Shown here piece after piece: positions 1 through 7,886 of a DNA stretch of 43,405 bases (its first letter is position 1; each line of letters begins with the position of its first letter). The position numbers were made by a program, and so were the translations under genes. The notes beneath the pieces are model-generated. The model saw nothing but the letters and a program-made list of their open reading frames with translations, ran no database searches and was not told where the DNA came from. This DNA comes from Dehalococcoidia bacterium UBA1222 (GTDB lineage Bacteria > Chloroflexota > Dehalococcoidia > Dehalococcoidales > UBA1222). The stretch is taken from the NCBI GenBank assembly GCA_002309415.1, contig DBXC01000009.1:1-43405 (forward strand). Reading direction: 5' to 3'.

Positions 1-515
1 ATAAGTTCTGTCAATGCCTTGTTGTAATCATCCTCTATAAGAATGACATTCTCGCCGGCACTTCCGAACGTGTCGATGTACCATCTGTTGCATTCCTTCA
101 GGTCATCGGGGGTACAATCGGCTTCCATCAATCTGGATTCTATATCCGACTCATGCCCGATGATCTCATGATAATGACTGTCAATGTATTCTTCGGTCAT
201 GGCAAGGCAAATGAATCGAATAGACGGCAGATAATGCGCATCAAAGTCATTTCTCCAATCTGCGGGAACGTAGCAGCCCTCTACGATCAGATCCTGTCTG
301 TTTTCGACTGCGGTCTTGATTATCTCGCGGACAATGGGCCACAGATACTCTGTGAGAGCATCGTCGTCTTCCGGCCCAAGTTCTGTGTTGCCGCTGCGGA
401 TCAGCCCCATCTTCAGATGGTCAATGGAGAGATATGGATATTTGTACTTTTCGAGCATCCGCTGTGCCAGAAGAGTCTTTCCGGTGTGAGATGCTCCGGT
501 TAACAAAATAATCAT
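1..515 (-). CDS. P-loop nucleotide kinase-like protein, C-terminus cut by window edge
   Basis: The gene reads leftwards from an ATG at 515 and runs off the window, leaving about 171 codons. The protein opens MIILLTGASHTGKT, a Walker A P-loop (GASHTGKT), followed by YLSIDHLKMGLIR and a hydrophobic strand ending LIVEGCYVP. This layout fits small kinases of the adenylate kinase/zeta-toxin-like group, often labelled 2-phosphoglycerate kinase in gut bacteria. The substrate cannot be told from sequence. A good ribosome site (GGAGGTG) sits about 10 nt before the ATG. It is the third gene of a minus-strand set with the VOC and Nudix genes (36 bp after the VOC stop). The fold call is firm, the substrate is not. 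Confidence 0.75.
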   Translation of the reverse strand, partial: MIILLTGASHTGKTLLAQRMLEKYKYPYLSIDHLKMGLIRSGNTELGPEDDDALTEYLWPIVREIIKTAVENRQDLIVEGCYVPADWRNDFDAHYLPSIRFICLAMTEEYIDSHYHEIIGHESDIESRLMEADCTPDDLKECNRWYIDTFGSAGENVILIEDDYNKALTEL

Positions 516-551
516 GTTCCTGCCTTCACCTCCGCAAATCCCGATTTGTCG

Positions 552-914
552 CTAAACAGGTGTTCCCACTTCTATCAGATTACCGTCCGGATCATAGAAC
601 CGTATGACTTTCTGTCCCCAGCTGTGCGTCATAAGTCTGTTGACATACTGCACTTCCGGGTAATATCTTTCAAGCTCTTCTATAAATCCTTCGATGTCGG
701 TTTCTTCAAAATAGAGCTCGCAGGAATTGTTCTCCGGAATGATCTCTTTTCCGAGAAACTCTTTCCAGTATTTCTCTTCCTGCAATACCAGGCCGCCTGT
801 CAGGATCATATTTCCATCATTATCAAGGATCATTTCGAGGCCGAACAGATCATGATAGAACTGTCGGGATCTTTCGATATCTTTTACAACTATCAGGAAA
901 TTTTTAAGTCTCAT
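552..914 (-). CDS. VOC (glyoxalase/bleomycin-resistance) family protein
   Basis: This 120-aa protein matches the vicinal oxygen chelate fold: an opening strand (FLIVVKDIERSRQFYHDLFG) and a closing VIRFYDPDGNLIEVG motif. It has the usual length of a single-domain VOC protein. At the position of the first metal-binding His of glyoxalase I there is Asn5, so it may not be a classical metal-dependent lyase. The late Glu in the closing LIEVG motif is kept. It lies 14 bp after the Nudix gene, probably in one transcript. GAGG lies about 10 nt before the ATG. A second VOC gene lies at 13153-13662. The family is clear, the substrate is unknown. Confidence 0.85.
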   Translation of the reverse strand: MRLKNFLIVVKDIERSRQFYHDLFGLEMILDNDGNMILTGGLVLQEEKYWKEFLGKEIIPENNSCELYFEETDIEGFIEELERYYPEVQYVNRLMTHSWGQKVIRFYDPDGNLIEVGTPV

Positions 915-928
915 GTCTCAGCGATCCT

Positions 929-1432
929 CTAACTCAGCACCACATGGACTATCTCTTTAGGGAGATCCGTGATCATATCGGCAAGGTATTTCGGTCTCAA
1001 ATCGATATTTTTAACATCCTCTAAACGGGTCCAGTTGATGTTCTCGATAAGACAGCCCGGCGGTACCGGCTGAGTCTCAGCATCACGTTTACCTCTCGGT
1101 TTCATCAGGAAATGGAAACAGATCTCCTGAAAATCTTCCATCTGACCATTCATACGTTTTCTGGGAAAGAGTCTTTCACTCACCATGAGGAGTCTGTCGA
1201 CTTCATATCTGACACCGGTCTCTTCCATCGCTTCACGTCTCACAGCATCTTCCAGATGCTCATACATATGCACCGCACCGCCGATGAAATAGTGATAAGG
1301 ATCCCGCTCACATGTGGCCGTAAGCAGATAACCGTCCTCGATGATGACGGCCGCGACCCTCATCCTGAAATGTCCGTATTCGTTCCTGAAATTCACGTCC
1401 AGATGCGGATCGAAAAGTACCGGTTCAGCCAT
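929..1432 (-). CDS. Nudix hydrolase
   Basis: The 167-aa protein carries a perfect Nudix box: G followed five residues later by E, then seven residues, then REAMEETGV, so every position of GX5EX7REUXEEXGU is met. Nudix enzymes cleave nucleoside diphosphates linked to another group and need Mg2+ or Mn2+ held by the REXXEE glutamates. The substrate here is unknown. GAGG lies about 5 nt before the ATG at 1432. The gene is divergent from the DegV gene and heads the Nudix-VOC-kinase set. Confidence 0.92.
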   Translation of the reverse strand: MAEPVLFDPHLDVNFRNEYGHFRMRVAAVIIEDGYLLTATCERDPYHYFIGGAVHMYEHLEDAVRREAMEETGVRYEVDRLLMVSERLFPRKRMNGQMEDFQEICFHFLMKPRGKRDAETQPVPPGCLIENINWTRLEDVKNIDLRPKYLADMITDLPKEIVHVVLS

Positions 1433-1507
1433 ATATACCTCGCTTTGGCGCCGATTGACGGTGCCTTAGACATAACATTTTTAATCTAATAATTATTTGA
1501 TAGAATA

Positions 1508-1513
1508 TATAAT
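1508..1513 (+). promoter_or_regulatory. Candidate -10 box upstream of the DegV gene
   Basis: A perfect TATAAT lies 25 nt before the chosen ATG at 1539, in the gap between two divergent genes. No good -35 hexamer is present 16-18 nt upstream, so this is only a candidate start point for the long sugar-nucleotide operon. Confidence 0.35.
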
Positions 1514-1538
1514 AACCTTTGAGAGCATAATTGGTAAT

Positions 1539-2387
1539 ATGGGCAAAAAGATAGCGATTACCGCCGACAGTACCTGCGATCTACCGAAGGAACTGCAGGC
1601 TAAATATAATATTACGTTAATTCCGCTTACGATAACGATGGGTTCAGGTTCTTACCGCGACGGTGTAGACTTGGTATACACCGATCTTTTCGCATATTTC
1701 GACCGCACCAGACAGCTTCCCAAGACATCCGCTCCTTCTCCTGCCCTTTATCAGGAAGTCTTCCAGAGACTGACCGATCAGGGTTATGAGATCATCCACC
1801 TGTCCTTGGATTCCGAGATCTCAAGTTCTTATAACAACGCATGTTTCATCGCTAAAGATTTCCCCAATGTCCATGTCGTGGACAGTAAGAACATCTGCGG
1901 ATCCGCAGCTCTCATGTTAGTCCGTGCAGGCGAAATGGTCGAAGCAGGAAAAGACGTAGATGAGATCGTTGCAGAACTCGAGAGGCTCGTTCCTTTAGCC
2001 CATACCAGTTTCGTGATCGATACCCTCACCTATCTCTACAAGGGCGGACGCTGCAGCGCATTGGCCATGCTGGCCAGCAGTGTCCTGGTGGTAAAACCCT
2101 GTATCGAGATGCGTGACGGTGTCATGATCGTAGGAAAGAAGTACAGACGAAACCCCAAGCAGTTGATCAAACAGTATCTGACCGACATGCTGACCGGAGT
2201 TGAAGTAGATAAAGATGCCCCTATCTTCCTGGCAAACACTTACTATAATGAAGAACTTGCCGACTATGCATACGGCATCCTGAAGAACGAACTTGATTTC
2301 AAACAGATCATCTCAGGAAAAGCCGGAAGCATCATCAGCACCCATTGCGGACCCAATACCATCGGGCTCTTCTTCATCTCCAAATAA
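1539..2387 (+). CDS. DegV family (fatty-acid binding) protein
   Basis: The 282-aa protein starts MGKKIAITADSTCDLP, the usual DegV opening with the strand-plus-DST motif. It continues with a TSAPSP segment and IDTLTYLYKGGR, both typical of the family. DegV/FakB proteins bind a fatty acid and, in Bacillota, present it to the kinase FakA. No FakA lies in the window. An in-frame start at 1497 exists, but the ATG at 1539 gives the normal family N-terminus. It lies 49 bp before glmM and is likely the first gene of that transcript, with no obvious functional link to sugar-nucleotide synthesis. Confidence 0.88.
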   Translation: MGKKIAITADSTCDLPKELQAKYNITLIPLTITMGSGSYRDGVDLVYTDLFAYFDRTRQLPKTSAPSPALYQEVFQRLTDQGYEIIHLSLDSEISSSYNNACFIAKDFPNVHVVDSKNICGSAALMLVRAGEMVEAGKDVDEIVAELERLVPLAHTSFVIDTLTYLYKGGRCSALAMLASSVLVVKPCIEMRDGVMIVGKKYRRNPKQLIKQYLTDMLTGVEVDKDAPIFLANTYYNEELADYAYGILKNELDFKQIISGKAGSIISTHCGPNTIGLFFISK

Positions 2388-2401
2388 CGGGCTGAACAAA
2401 T

Positions 2402-2421
2402 CGTGCCGAACAATCGGCACG
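2402..2421 (+). promoter_or_regulatory. Perfect hairpin between the DegV gene and glmM
   Basis: CGTGCCGA, a 4-nt loop (ACAA) and TCGGCACG form a perfect 8-bp stem. It has no T-run behind it, so it is unlikely to be an intrinsic terminator. It ends right before the purine-rich stretch GGAGATAGG that precedes the glmM ATG. It could be an mRNA processing or stability element, or a translational control site. Confidence 0.5.
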
Positions 2422-2436
2422 GAGATAGGATAAAAG

Positions 2437-3723
2437 ATGAAATACTTTGGGACATCTGGCATTAGAAGGATAGCTGATACCGAACTGATCCGTATCGCAC
2501 AGCTCACTGGTCTCTCCGTCGGCACCACCTATAAAAGAGTCCTGGTCGGAACCGACACCCGCGTCAGCAACGAATCCGTAAAGGCTGCTCTCATCTCAGG
2601 TCTCCTCATGACCGGCTGCGAAGTCCATGATGCCGGAGTCGCACCTACCCCCACCATCGCCTATGCCGGACGCAATTATGATTGCGCCGCCATGATAACC
2701 GCATCCCATAATCCTCCTGAATACAACGGCATCAAGATGCTGAATCCCGACGGTTCACCCTTCTCCAACGAACAGCAGAAACTGATCGAAGATATCATCG
2801 ACGGCATCACCCAGCCCGTTTATTCACCGACCACATGTTCAAGAGTGAAAAAGTTCGACACTGCCGTCGAAGACCATATCGAAAAGATCATGAAACTCAT
2901 CCCGGGCGACTTCAAAAAGGTCAAAGTCGTACTGGATCCCTGCGGCGGTGCCGCCACCATGATTACTGAAAAACTATTACGTAAGATGGGATGCCAGCTC
3001 ACAGTCATCAACGGAGAGCCCAACGGCATCTTCCCGCGTCCTGCCGAACCCATCCCCGAGAACCTCGTAGGACTATGTGAAAAAGTAAAAGAAACAGGCG
3101 CTGACCTCGGTATCGCCCATGACGGAGATGCCGACAGAGTCATGGCCGTAGACAGCAAAGGACGCTGCATACCGGGCGACAAACTGGTCTGCATGTTCGC
3201 TGAATTTCTCAAGAAAGATAAGATCGTGACCACAGTAGATGCTTCCATGAACGTGGAAAGCGCCTGCAAAGAGGTCTTCAGATGCCCTGTTGGTGATAAC
3301 AACGTATCAGAATTGATGATGAAACACGGGCTCTCATTCGGCGGTGAGACATCTGGAGCCTGGGTCTTCCAAGAGACATCTTTATGCCCTGACGGTATCT
3401 ATGGTGCAGCTCTTCTCCTCAAGATGGCCAGCACCCGCGATATGGCCGAATGGGCCGACAGTTACCCCAGTTATCCCCTGATCAGGAGCAGCATCAAGGG
3501 CGTATTCGATATGGATAAGATCGGAGCGCTCCTAAAGAAGAACTTTAAGGATGCCGAGATTTCGGATGTAGACGGACTGAGATTTGCACTCAAAGACTCC
3601 TGGTTCCTCGTCAGGAAGTCCGGCACCGAACCTAAACTGCGCTTCACCGTCGAAGCCAAGGACGATGAGACGGCACGCTCGTTACATGCTAAACTAATGG
3701 AAATCCTTGGAGAATTGAAATGA
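2437..3723 (+). CDS. glmM: Phosphoglucosamine mutase/phosphomannomutase, archaeal type
   Basis: The 428-aa protein belongs to the alpha-D-phosphohexomutase superfamily. Visible motifs are the phosphoserine loop TASHNP (Ser90), the metal loop DGDADR (229-234), the sugar loop GGETSG (302-307) and the phosphate-binding RKSGTEPK (393-400). All four domains are therefore intact. In this operon the natural reaction is glucosamine-6-phosphate to glucosamine-1-phosphate, feeding the GlmU-like proteins. Its length and opening (KYFGTSGIR) are closer to archaeal GlmM or ManB-like proteins than to the bacterial GlmM of about 445 aa. It overlaps the next gene by 4 nt (ATGA). A second role in mannose metabolism cannot be excluded. 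Confidence 0.9.
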   Translation: MKYFGTSGIRRIADTELIRIAQLTGLSVGTTYKRVLVGTDTRVSNESVKAALISGLLMTGCEVHDAGVAPTPTIAYAGRNYDCAAMITASHNPPEYNGIKMLNPDGSPFSNEQQKLIEDIIDGITQPVYSPTTCSRVKKFDTAVEDHIEKIMKLIPGDFKKVKVVLDPCGGAATMITEKLLRKMGCQLTVINGEPNGIFPRPAEPIPENLVGLCEKVKETGADLGIAHDGDADRVMAVDSKGRCIPGDKLVCMFAEFLKKDKIVTTVDASMNVESACKEVFRCPVGDNNVSELMMKHGLSFGGETSGAWVFQETSLCPDGIYGAALLLKMASTRDMAEWADSYPSYPLIRSSIKGVFDMDKIGALLKKNFKDAEISDVDGLRFALKDSWFLVRKSGTEPKLRFTVEAKDDETARSLHAKLMEILGELK

Positions 3724-4910
3724 AAGCAGTGATTTTAGCCGGCGGCGTCGCCCGCAAGATGTTCCCGCTGACAGACAGCCGACCTAAAGCTATGTTGCGT
3801 ATCGCCAACAAGCCCTTAGTCGAGTATGTCATGATGACCGCCAAGAGCGCCGGTATCAAGGACTTCGTCTTCATCGTAGGCTACAAGAACGAACAGATCC
3901 GCGATTATTTCGGCAACGGCAAGAAATGGGGCGTCAAGATCACCTACCGCACCCAGGAAGAGCCCATCGGCACTGCCGATGCTTTGAAGCATGCTGAAGA
4001 TGTACTCACTGAACCCTTCCTCCTGATCCACAGCGATGTCCTCACTTCCAAAGAAGACATCAAGAAGATCATCGGATGCGAAGGTTTGGCCATCGGTATC
4101 AAGAAAGGCATCAATACCAAGGAATACGGCACCGTGGTCAATAAACGCGGTTATGCCAAAAAGTTCATTGAAAAAGCTGAGAACAGCGAAAGCGATTATA
4201 TCAATACCGGTATCTACAAACTCGATCCGTCAGTCTTCGAAGCCATCGACGAGACACCCATCTCCGTCCGCGGCGAATATGAACTACCGGAGAGCATCCA
4301 GATATTGGTAGATGCCCATAAAGTCAAGATCAAATGTGTCGAGATCCAGGAATGGCTCAACATCACCCGACCCTGGGACCTCCTGGAGATGAATGAAAAG
4401 ATCTTCCCCAAGAAGGGTCTCATCGAAGGAACCGTCGAAGAGAACGTTCACATTGACGGCAACGTCATCGTCGGAAAAGGCACCATCATCCGATCAGGCG
4501 CCTATATCACCGGCAACGTCATCATCGGCGAAAACTGCGATATCGGCCCCAACTGCCGCATCCGCGGGACCACATCCATCGGAAACAAGTGCCATATCGG
4601 ATCCTTCGTTGAACTCAAGAACTCGATCATCATGGATGGGACCAAGGTCCCCCATCTCAATTATGTAGGCGACTGCGTCATCGGCGAACGTTGCAATTTA
4701 GGCGCCGGTGCCAAGATCGCCAACCTCAGATTCGATCATAAAGAGATCGTCGACAGTTCCCGACATAAGCTGGGAGCCCTTATCGGCGATGACGTCAATA
4801 TCGGCATCAATGCCTGTATCAATGCAGGCACATTCATCGGAGACAATGCGATCATCGGTCCTGGAGTACTTGCTTCAGGTACGATAATGCCAAAATGTAA
4901 GGTGTTTTGA
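3720..4910 (+). CDS. glmU: GlmU-like bifunctional sugar-1-phosphate nucleotidyl-/acetyltransferase (paralogue 1)
   Basis: The 396-aa protein has an N-terminal nucleotidyltransferase domain (about 1-225) and a C-terminal left-handed beta-helix of hexapeptide repeats (about 235-396). The acetyltransferase signature of archaeal GlmU-like enzymes is present: H312, NYVGD (314-318) and GAGAKIANLR (328-337). In the nucleotidyltransferase half, RPK (21-23), GTADAL (84-89) and NTGIY (162-166) are kept. The glycine loop, normally GXGTRMXP, is GVARKMFP here, with Gly to Ala and Arg to Lys. It starts inside the glmM stop codon, and paralogue 2 follows after 1 nt. Acetylation of GlcN-1-P is likely; uridylyl transfer is uncertain. 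Confidence 0.85.
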   Translation: MKAVILAGGVARKMFPLTDSRPKAMLRIANKPLVEYVMMTAKSAGIKDFVFIVGYKNEQIRDYFGNGKKWGVKITYRTQEEPIGTADALKHAEDVLTEPFLLIHSDVLTSKEDIKKIIGCEGLAIGIKKGINTKEYGTVVNKRGYAKKFIEKAENSESDYINTGIYKLDPSVFEAIDETPISVRGEYELPESIQILVDAHKVKIKCVEIQEWLNITRPWDLLEMNEKIFPKKGLIEGTVEENVHIDGNVIVGKGTIIRSGAYITGNVIIGENCDIGPNCRIRGTTSIGNKCHIGSFVELKNSIIMDGTKVPHLNYVGDCVIGERCNLGAGAKIANLRFDHKEIVDSSRHKLGALIGDDVNIGINACINAGTFIGDNAIIGPGVLASGTIMPKCKVF

Positions 4911-4911
4911 T

Positions 4912-6087
4912 ATGGGGAAACAAGTAGTCATCTTAGCAGCAGGCGCCGGAAACCGGGCCAGACCCTTCACTGAAAACAAGCCCAAGTGCATGTTCGAAGT
5001 GACCAATAAACCATTACTGCATTGTTCCATCGATGCACTGGTTGCCAACGGTATCCGCGATATCATCATCGTAGTCGGTTACAAAAAGGAACGTATCTAC
5101 GATTATCTTTCCACCGTTTCCTTCAAAGGACTCAACATATCCTTCGTTGAACAGAAGAAGTTACTTGGATCCAGTGAAGCCTTACTGGAATGCGCCAACA
5201 AACTCAATGATGACGATTTCATCGTAGTCCCGGCTGACAAATACTACACTGCCGAGACCATCAAACCCATCATCAATGCTCCCAGCCCTACCATGCTGAC
5301 TCTCAACCCCTTGCTTCCCACCTATGCCACCGCCAGGGATGCATCGGGCAAGATCTTCATCGGACGTTTCAATCATGCTCAGGACGAGGATCCTATCGAT
5401 ACCCGTATCTACTCTTTGAACAAGAGCCTCTTCAAATACATGGAAGGTTATACCTGCATCAACGAAGCCTTCAATGAACTGGGAAACAAGGGCATCAAGG
5501 TATCCAACATCCAGACCGAAGGCATCTGGGCCGATCTCCTCTTCCCCTGGGACATCATCACCATCAATGAACTGAGTCTCAAGGTGATGCAGCCGAACAT
5601 CGAAGGCACCATCGCTCATTCAGCAGTCCTCAGAGGCAATATCTCCATCGGTGAACGTGCCACCGTCGGTGCCAACTGTTCGCTGGTCGGCGATATCTGC
5701 ATCGGCAAGAGCTGTGAAATCAAGGATAATGTTGTCATCCATGGTCCCACCAGCATCGAGGGATCCACAGTCATCGAGCCCTTCACCTATATCTCGAACT
5801 CCGTCATCGGCAAGAACGTCCGAATCGGTGCAGGCTCTGTCATCAAGGATTCCATCATCGATGACAACACAATCATCAAAGCGCGATTCACCGCCGAATC
5901 CAGCAATACCACTATCAAGATCGGCGACAATTATTTCTATCAGCAGATCGGTACCATGATCGGAGCCGGATGCAACATCCAGAGCAATGTCGCAGTCGTT
6001 CCCGGCACCATCATCGGCAATAAGACACAGGTTAATGACAATAAGACGCTGTCAGGCAATATACCTGACGGGTCGATGGTAGTATAA
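4912..6087 (+). CDS. GlmU-like nucleotidyltransferase with beta-helix domain (paralogue 2)
   Basis: The 391-aa protein shares the architecture of its neighbour: nucleotidyltransferase (about 1-225) plus hexapeptide beta-helix. Its glycine loop is close to canonical (AAGAGNRARPFT, 9-20) with KPK (23-25). Other sites are changed: GSS (86-88) replaces GTA, and DTRIY (163-167) replaces NTGIY. The beta-helix lacks the H-X-NYVGD acetyltransferase signature. It may supply the UTP-using step while paralogue 1 acetylates, or may be a partner subunit. It lies 1 nt after paralogue 1 and 3 nt before glmS, so the genes are surely co-transcribed. The family is certain, the exact reaction is not. Confidence 0.8.
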   Translation: MGKQVVILAAGAGNRARPFTENKPKCMFEVTNKPLLHCSIDALVANGIRDIIIVVGYKKERIYDYLSTVSFKGLNISFVEQKKLLGSSEALLECANKLNDDDFIVVPADKYYTAETIKPIINAPSPTMLTLNPLLPTYATARDASGKIFIGRFNHAQDEDPIDTRIYSLNKSLFKYMEGYTCINEAFNELGNKGIKVSNIQTEGIWADLLFPWDIITINELSLKVMQPNIEGTIAHSAVLRGNISIGERATVGANCSLVGDICIGKSCEIKDNVVIHGPTSIEGSTVIEPFTYISNSVIGKNVRIGAGSVIKDSIIDDNTIIKARFTAESSNTTIKIGDNYFYQQIGTMIGAGCNIQSNVAVVPGTIIGNKTQVNDNKTLSGNIPDGSMVV

Positions 6088-6090
6088 AAA

Positions 6091-7884
6091 ATGTGCGGAA
6101 TTACAGGTTATGTCGGTTACAGACAGGCCGACAAGATATTATTTGAATGTCTGAAGAAACTCGAGTACCGAGGATATGATTCCTGCGGTATCGCCCTGGT
6201 CACGAAGAGCGGTCTTTCGATCTTCAAGGACCAGTCACGTGTCGGCGACCTCGAGAAGAAGTACGTTAAGACCAAGACCAAAGCGACGGCCGGTATCGGA
6301 CACACCCGCTGGGCCACCTGCGGTGAGCCTAATGCCACTAATGCCCATCCTCATTCCGACTGTGCCAAGAAGATCGCCACAGTCCATAACGGCACTATCG
6401 ATAACTATCTCGATATCAAGAACGCCCTCACCAAGAAGGGACATAAGTTCAAGACCGAGACCGATACTGAGGTCATCCCTCATCTCATCGAAGAATACAT
6501 GAAGAAATTCGATGCCGAGACCGCTTTCAGGAAAGCTTTTGCCGAACTCAAAGGGTCATTCGCTATCGCAACAGTCATCGGCGGAGAAGAAAAGCTTTAT
6601 ATCGGCAGGATCAACTGCCCTCTCGTCATCGGTGTCATGGACGGCGAATATATGATCGCATCCGATACCACGACGCTCCTTAAATACACCAACCGTTTCA
6701 TCTATCTCCAGGACGGTGACATGGGTGTCGTTTCAAAAGATAAAGTGACCATCTTCAGGAACGGCAAGACCGTAAAGCCTAAGATCGTCTCCATCGAAAA
6801 CAAGTATGACGATACCGAATTACACGGTTATCCTCATTACATGCTGAAAGAGATCCACGAACAGCCGCGTATCATCTCAAGCACCATCGATGACATGGAA
6901 CAGCTGACCTTGCTCATCCAGCAGATCGATAAGGACCTGGGCGGCATCAAGATGATCCGAACTCTTTCATGCGGCAGTTCCTATTATTCATCACTGATAC
7001 TGCGATATCTTGCTCCCCAGTTACTGGGCATACCGACATTTGCCGAACTGGGTTCAGAATACTGCTCACTTACCGTAGCACCCAAAGGTTCTTTGGCCAT
7101 CGCCATCTCCCAGTCCGGTGAGACTGCAGATACGATAAAGGCCGCCAAAGAAGCCAAAGCCTACGGTTATAAAGTACTCACCATCACCAATGTTGCCGAC
7201 TCCCAGTTATCGAGACTGGCCGATTACACCTGGGTCACTAAGGCAGGACCTGAGATCAGTGTCGCCGCCACCAAGACCGTCATGAGTCAGGCCGCCTGGA
7301 TGTATGCTTTCGTACTGGCCCATCCTTCACTGAGAACACTGGAGAAGAAAGCCAGCGTCAACAGTTTCCGAAAAGTTCCCGAGCTCATGAAACAGCTTCT
7401 GGAACGCAGCGAAGATATCATCGAAGTCGCCAAGTATCTCAAAGACTTTGACGACATCATCTATGTATCCCGCGGCATCACCTATCCTATCGCACTGGAA
7501 GGTGCCCTCAAGATGAAAGAGATCTCTTATTCCCACAGCGAAGGCTATGCCGCCGGTGAATTGAAGCATGGTCCTTTCGCTTTGCTCAATGAAGAGATCC
7601 CAGTGGTGGCTCTGGTCTCCCACGACAAGGACTACTCATCTTTGGTCACCAACCTCAGAGAGATCAAGACCAGAAAAGCTCCTCTCATCGTCATCACCGA
7701 TGAGCAGGATATCATGCTGGAAAACCTGGCAGAAAAGACCGTCGTACTGCCAAAGTGCGATGCGACCTTCGTGCCCTTATTACACCTCGTGGCAGTACAG
7801 CTTTTGGCATACTACACCGCGGTCGAGAGGAACAATCCCATCGACTTCCCCAGGAACCTTGCTAAGACCGTAACGGTGGAGTAG
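6091..7884 (+). CDS. glmS: Glutamine--fructose-6-phosphate aminotransferase (isomerizing)
   Basis: The 597-aa protein starts MCGITGYVGY, giving the N-terminal nucleophile Cys2 of class II glutamine amidotransferases after Met removal. HTRWATCGEP and HNGTIDNY of the glutaminase domain follow. Two SIS sugar-isomerase domains come next, with SCGSSYYSS and SQSGETADT in the first. The end DFPRNLAKTVTVE is the standard GlmS C-terminus. It makes glucosamine-6-phosphate from fructose-6-phosphate and glutamine, the first step of UDP-GlcNAc synthesis. It is close to the usual length (about 600 aa). No glmS ribozyme is possible in the 3-nt gap before it. Confidence 0.96.
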   Translation: MCGITGYVGYRQADKILFECLKKLEYRGYDSCGIALVTKSGLSIFKDQSRVGDLEKKYVKTKTKATAGIGHTRWATCGEPNATNAHPHSDCAKKIATVHNGTIDNYLDIKNALTKKGHKFKTETDTEVIPHLIEEYMKKFDAETAFRKAFAELKGSFAIATVIGGEEKLYIGRINCPLVIGVMDGEYMIASDTTTLLKYTNRFIYLQDGDMGVVSKDKVTIFRNGKTVKPKIVSIENKYDDTELHGYPHYMLKEIHEQPRIISSTIDDMEQLTLLIQQIDKDLGGIKMIRTLSCGSSYYSSLILRYLAPQLLGIPTFAELGSEYCSLTVAPKGSLAIAISQSGETADTIKAAKEAKAYGYKVLTITNVADSQLSRLADYTWVTKAGPEISVAATKTVMSQAAWMYAFVLAHPSLRTLEKKASVNSFRKVPELMKQLLERSEDIIEVAKYLKDFDDIIYVSRGITYPIALEGALKMKEISYSHSEGYAAGELKHGPFALLNEEIPVVALVSHDKDYSSLVTNLREIKTRKAPLIVITDEQDIMLENLAEKTVVLPKCDATFVPLLHLVAVQLLAYYTAVERNNPIDFPRNLAKTVTVE

Positions 7885-7886
7885 AG

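Noticed and set aside
153..503. Plus-strand frame of 116 codons at the left edge
   Set aside because: The opposite strand encodes a P-loop kinase with a clear Walker A motif and ribosome site over the same bases.
546..1489. Two plus-strand frames opposite the VOC and Nudix genes
   Set aside because: The minus-strand proteins match known families with intact motifs; the plus-strand readings match nothing.
6088..6090. A glmS ribozyme or riboswitch before glmS
   Set aside because: Only 3 nt separate glmS from the preceding gene.
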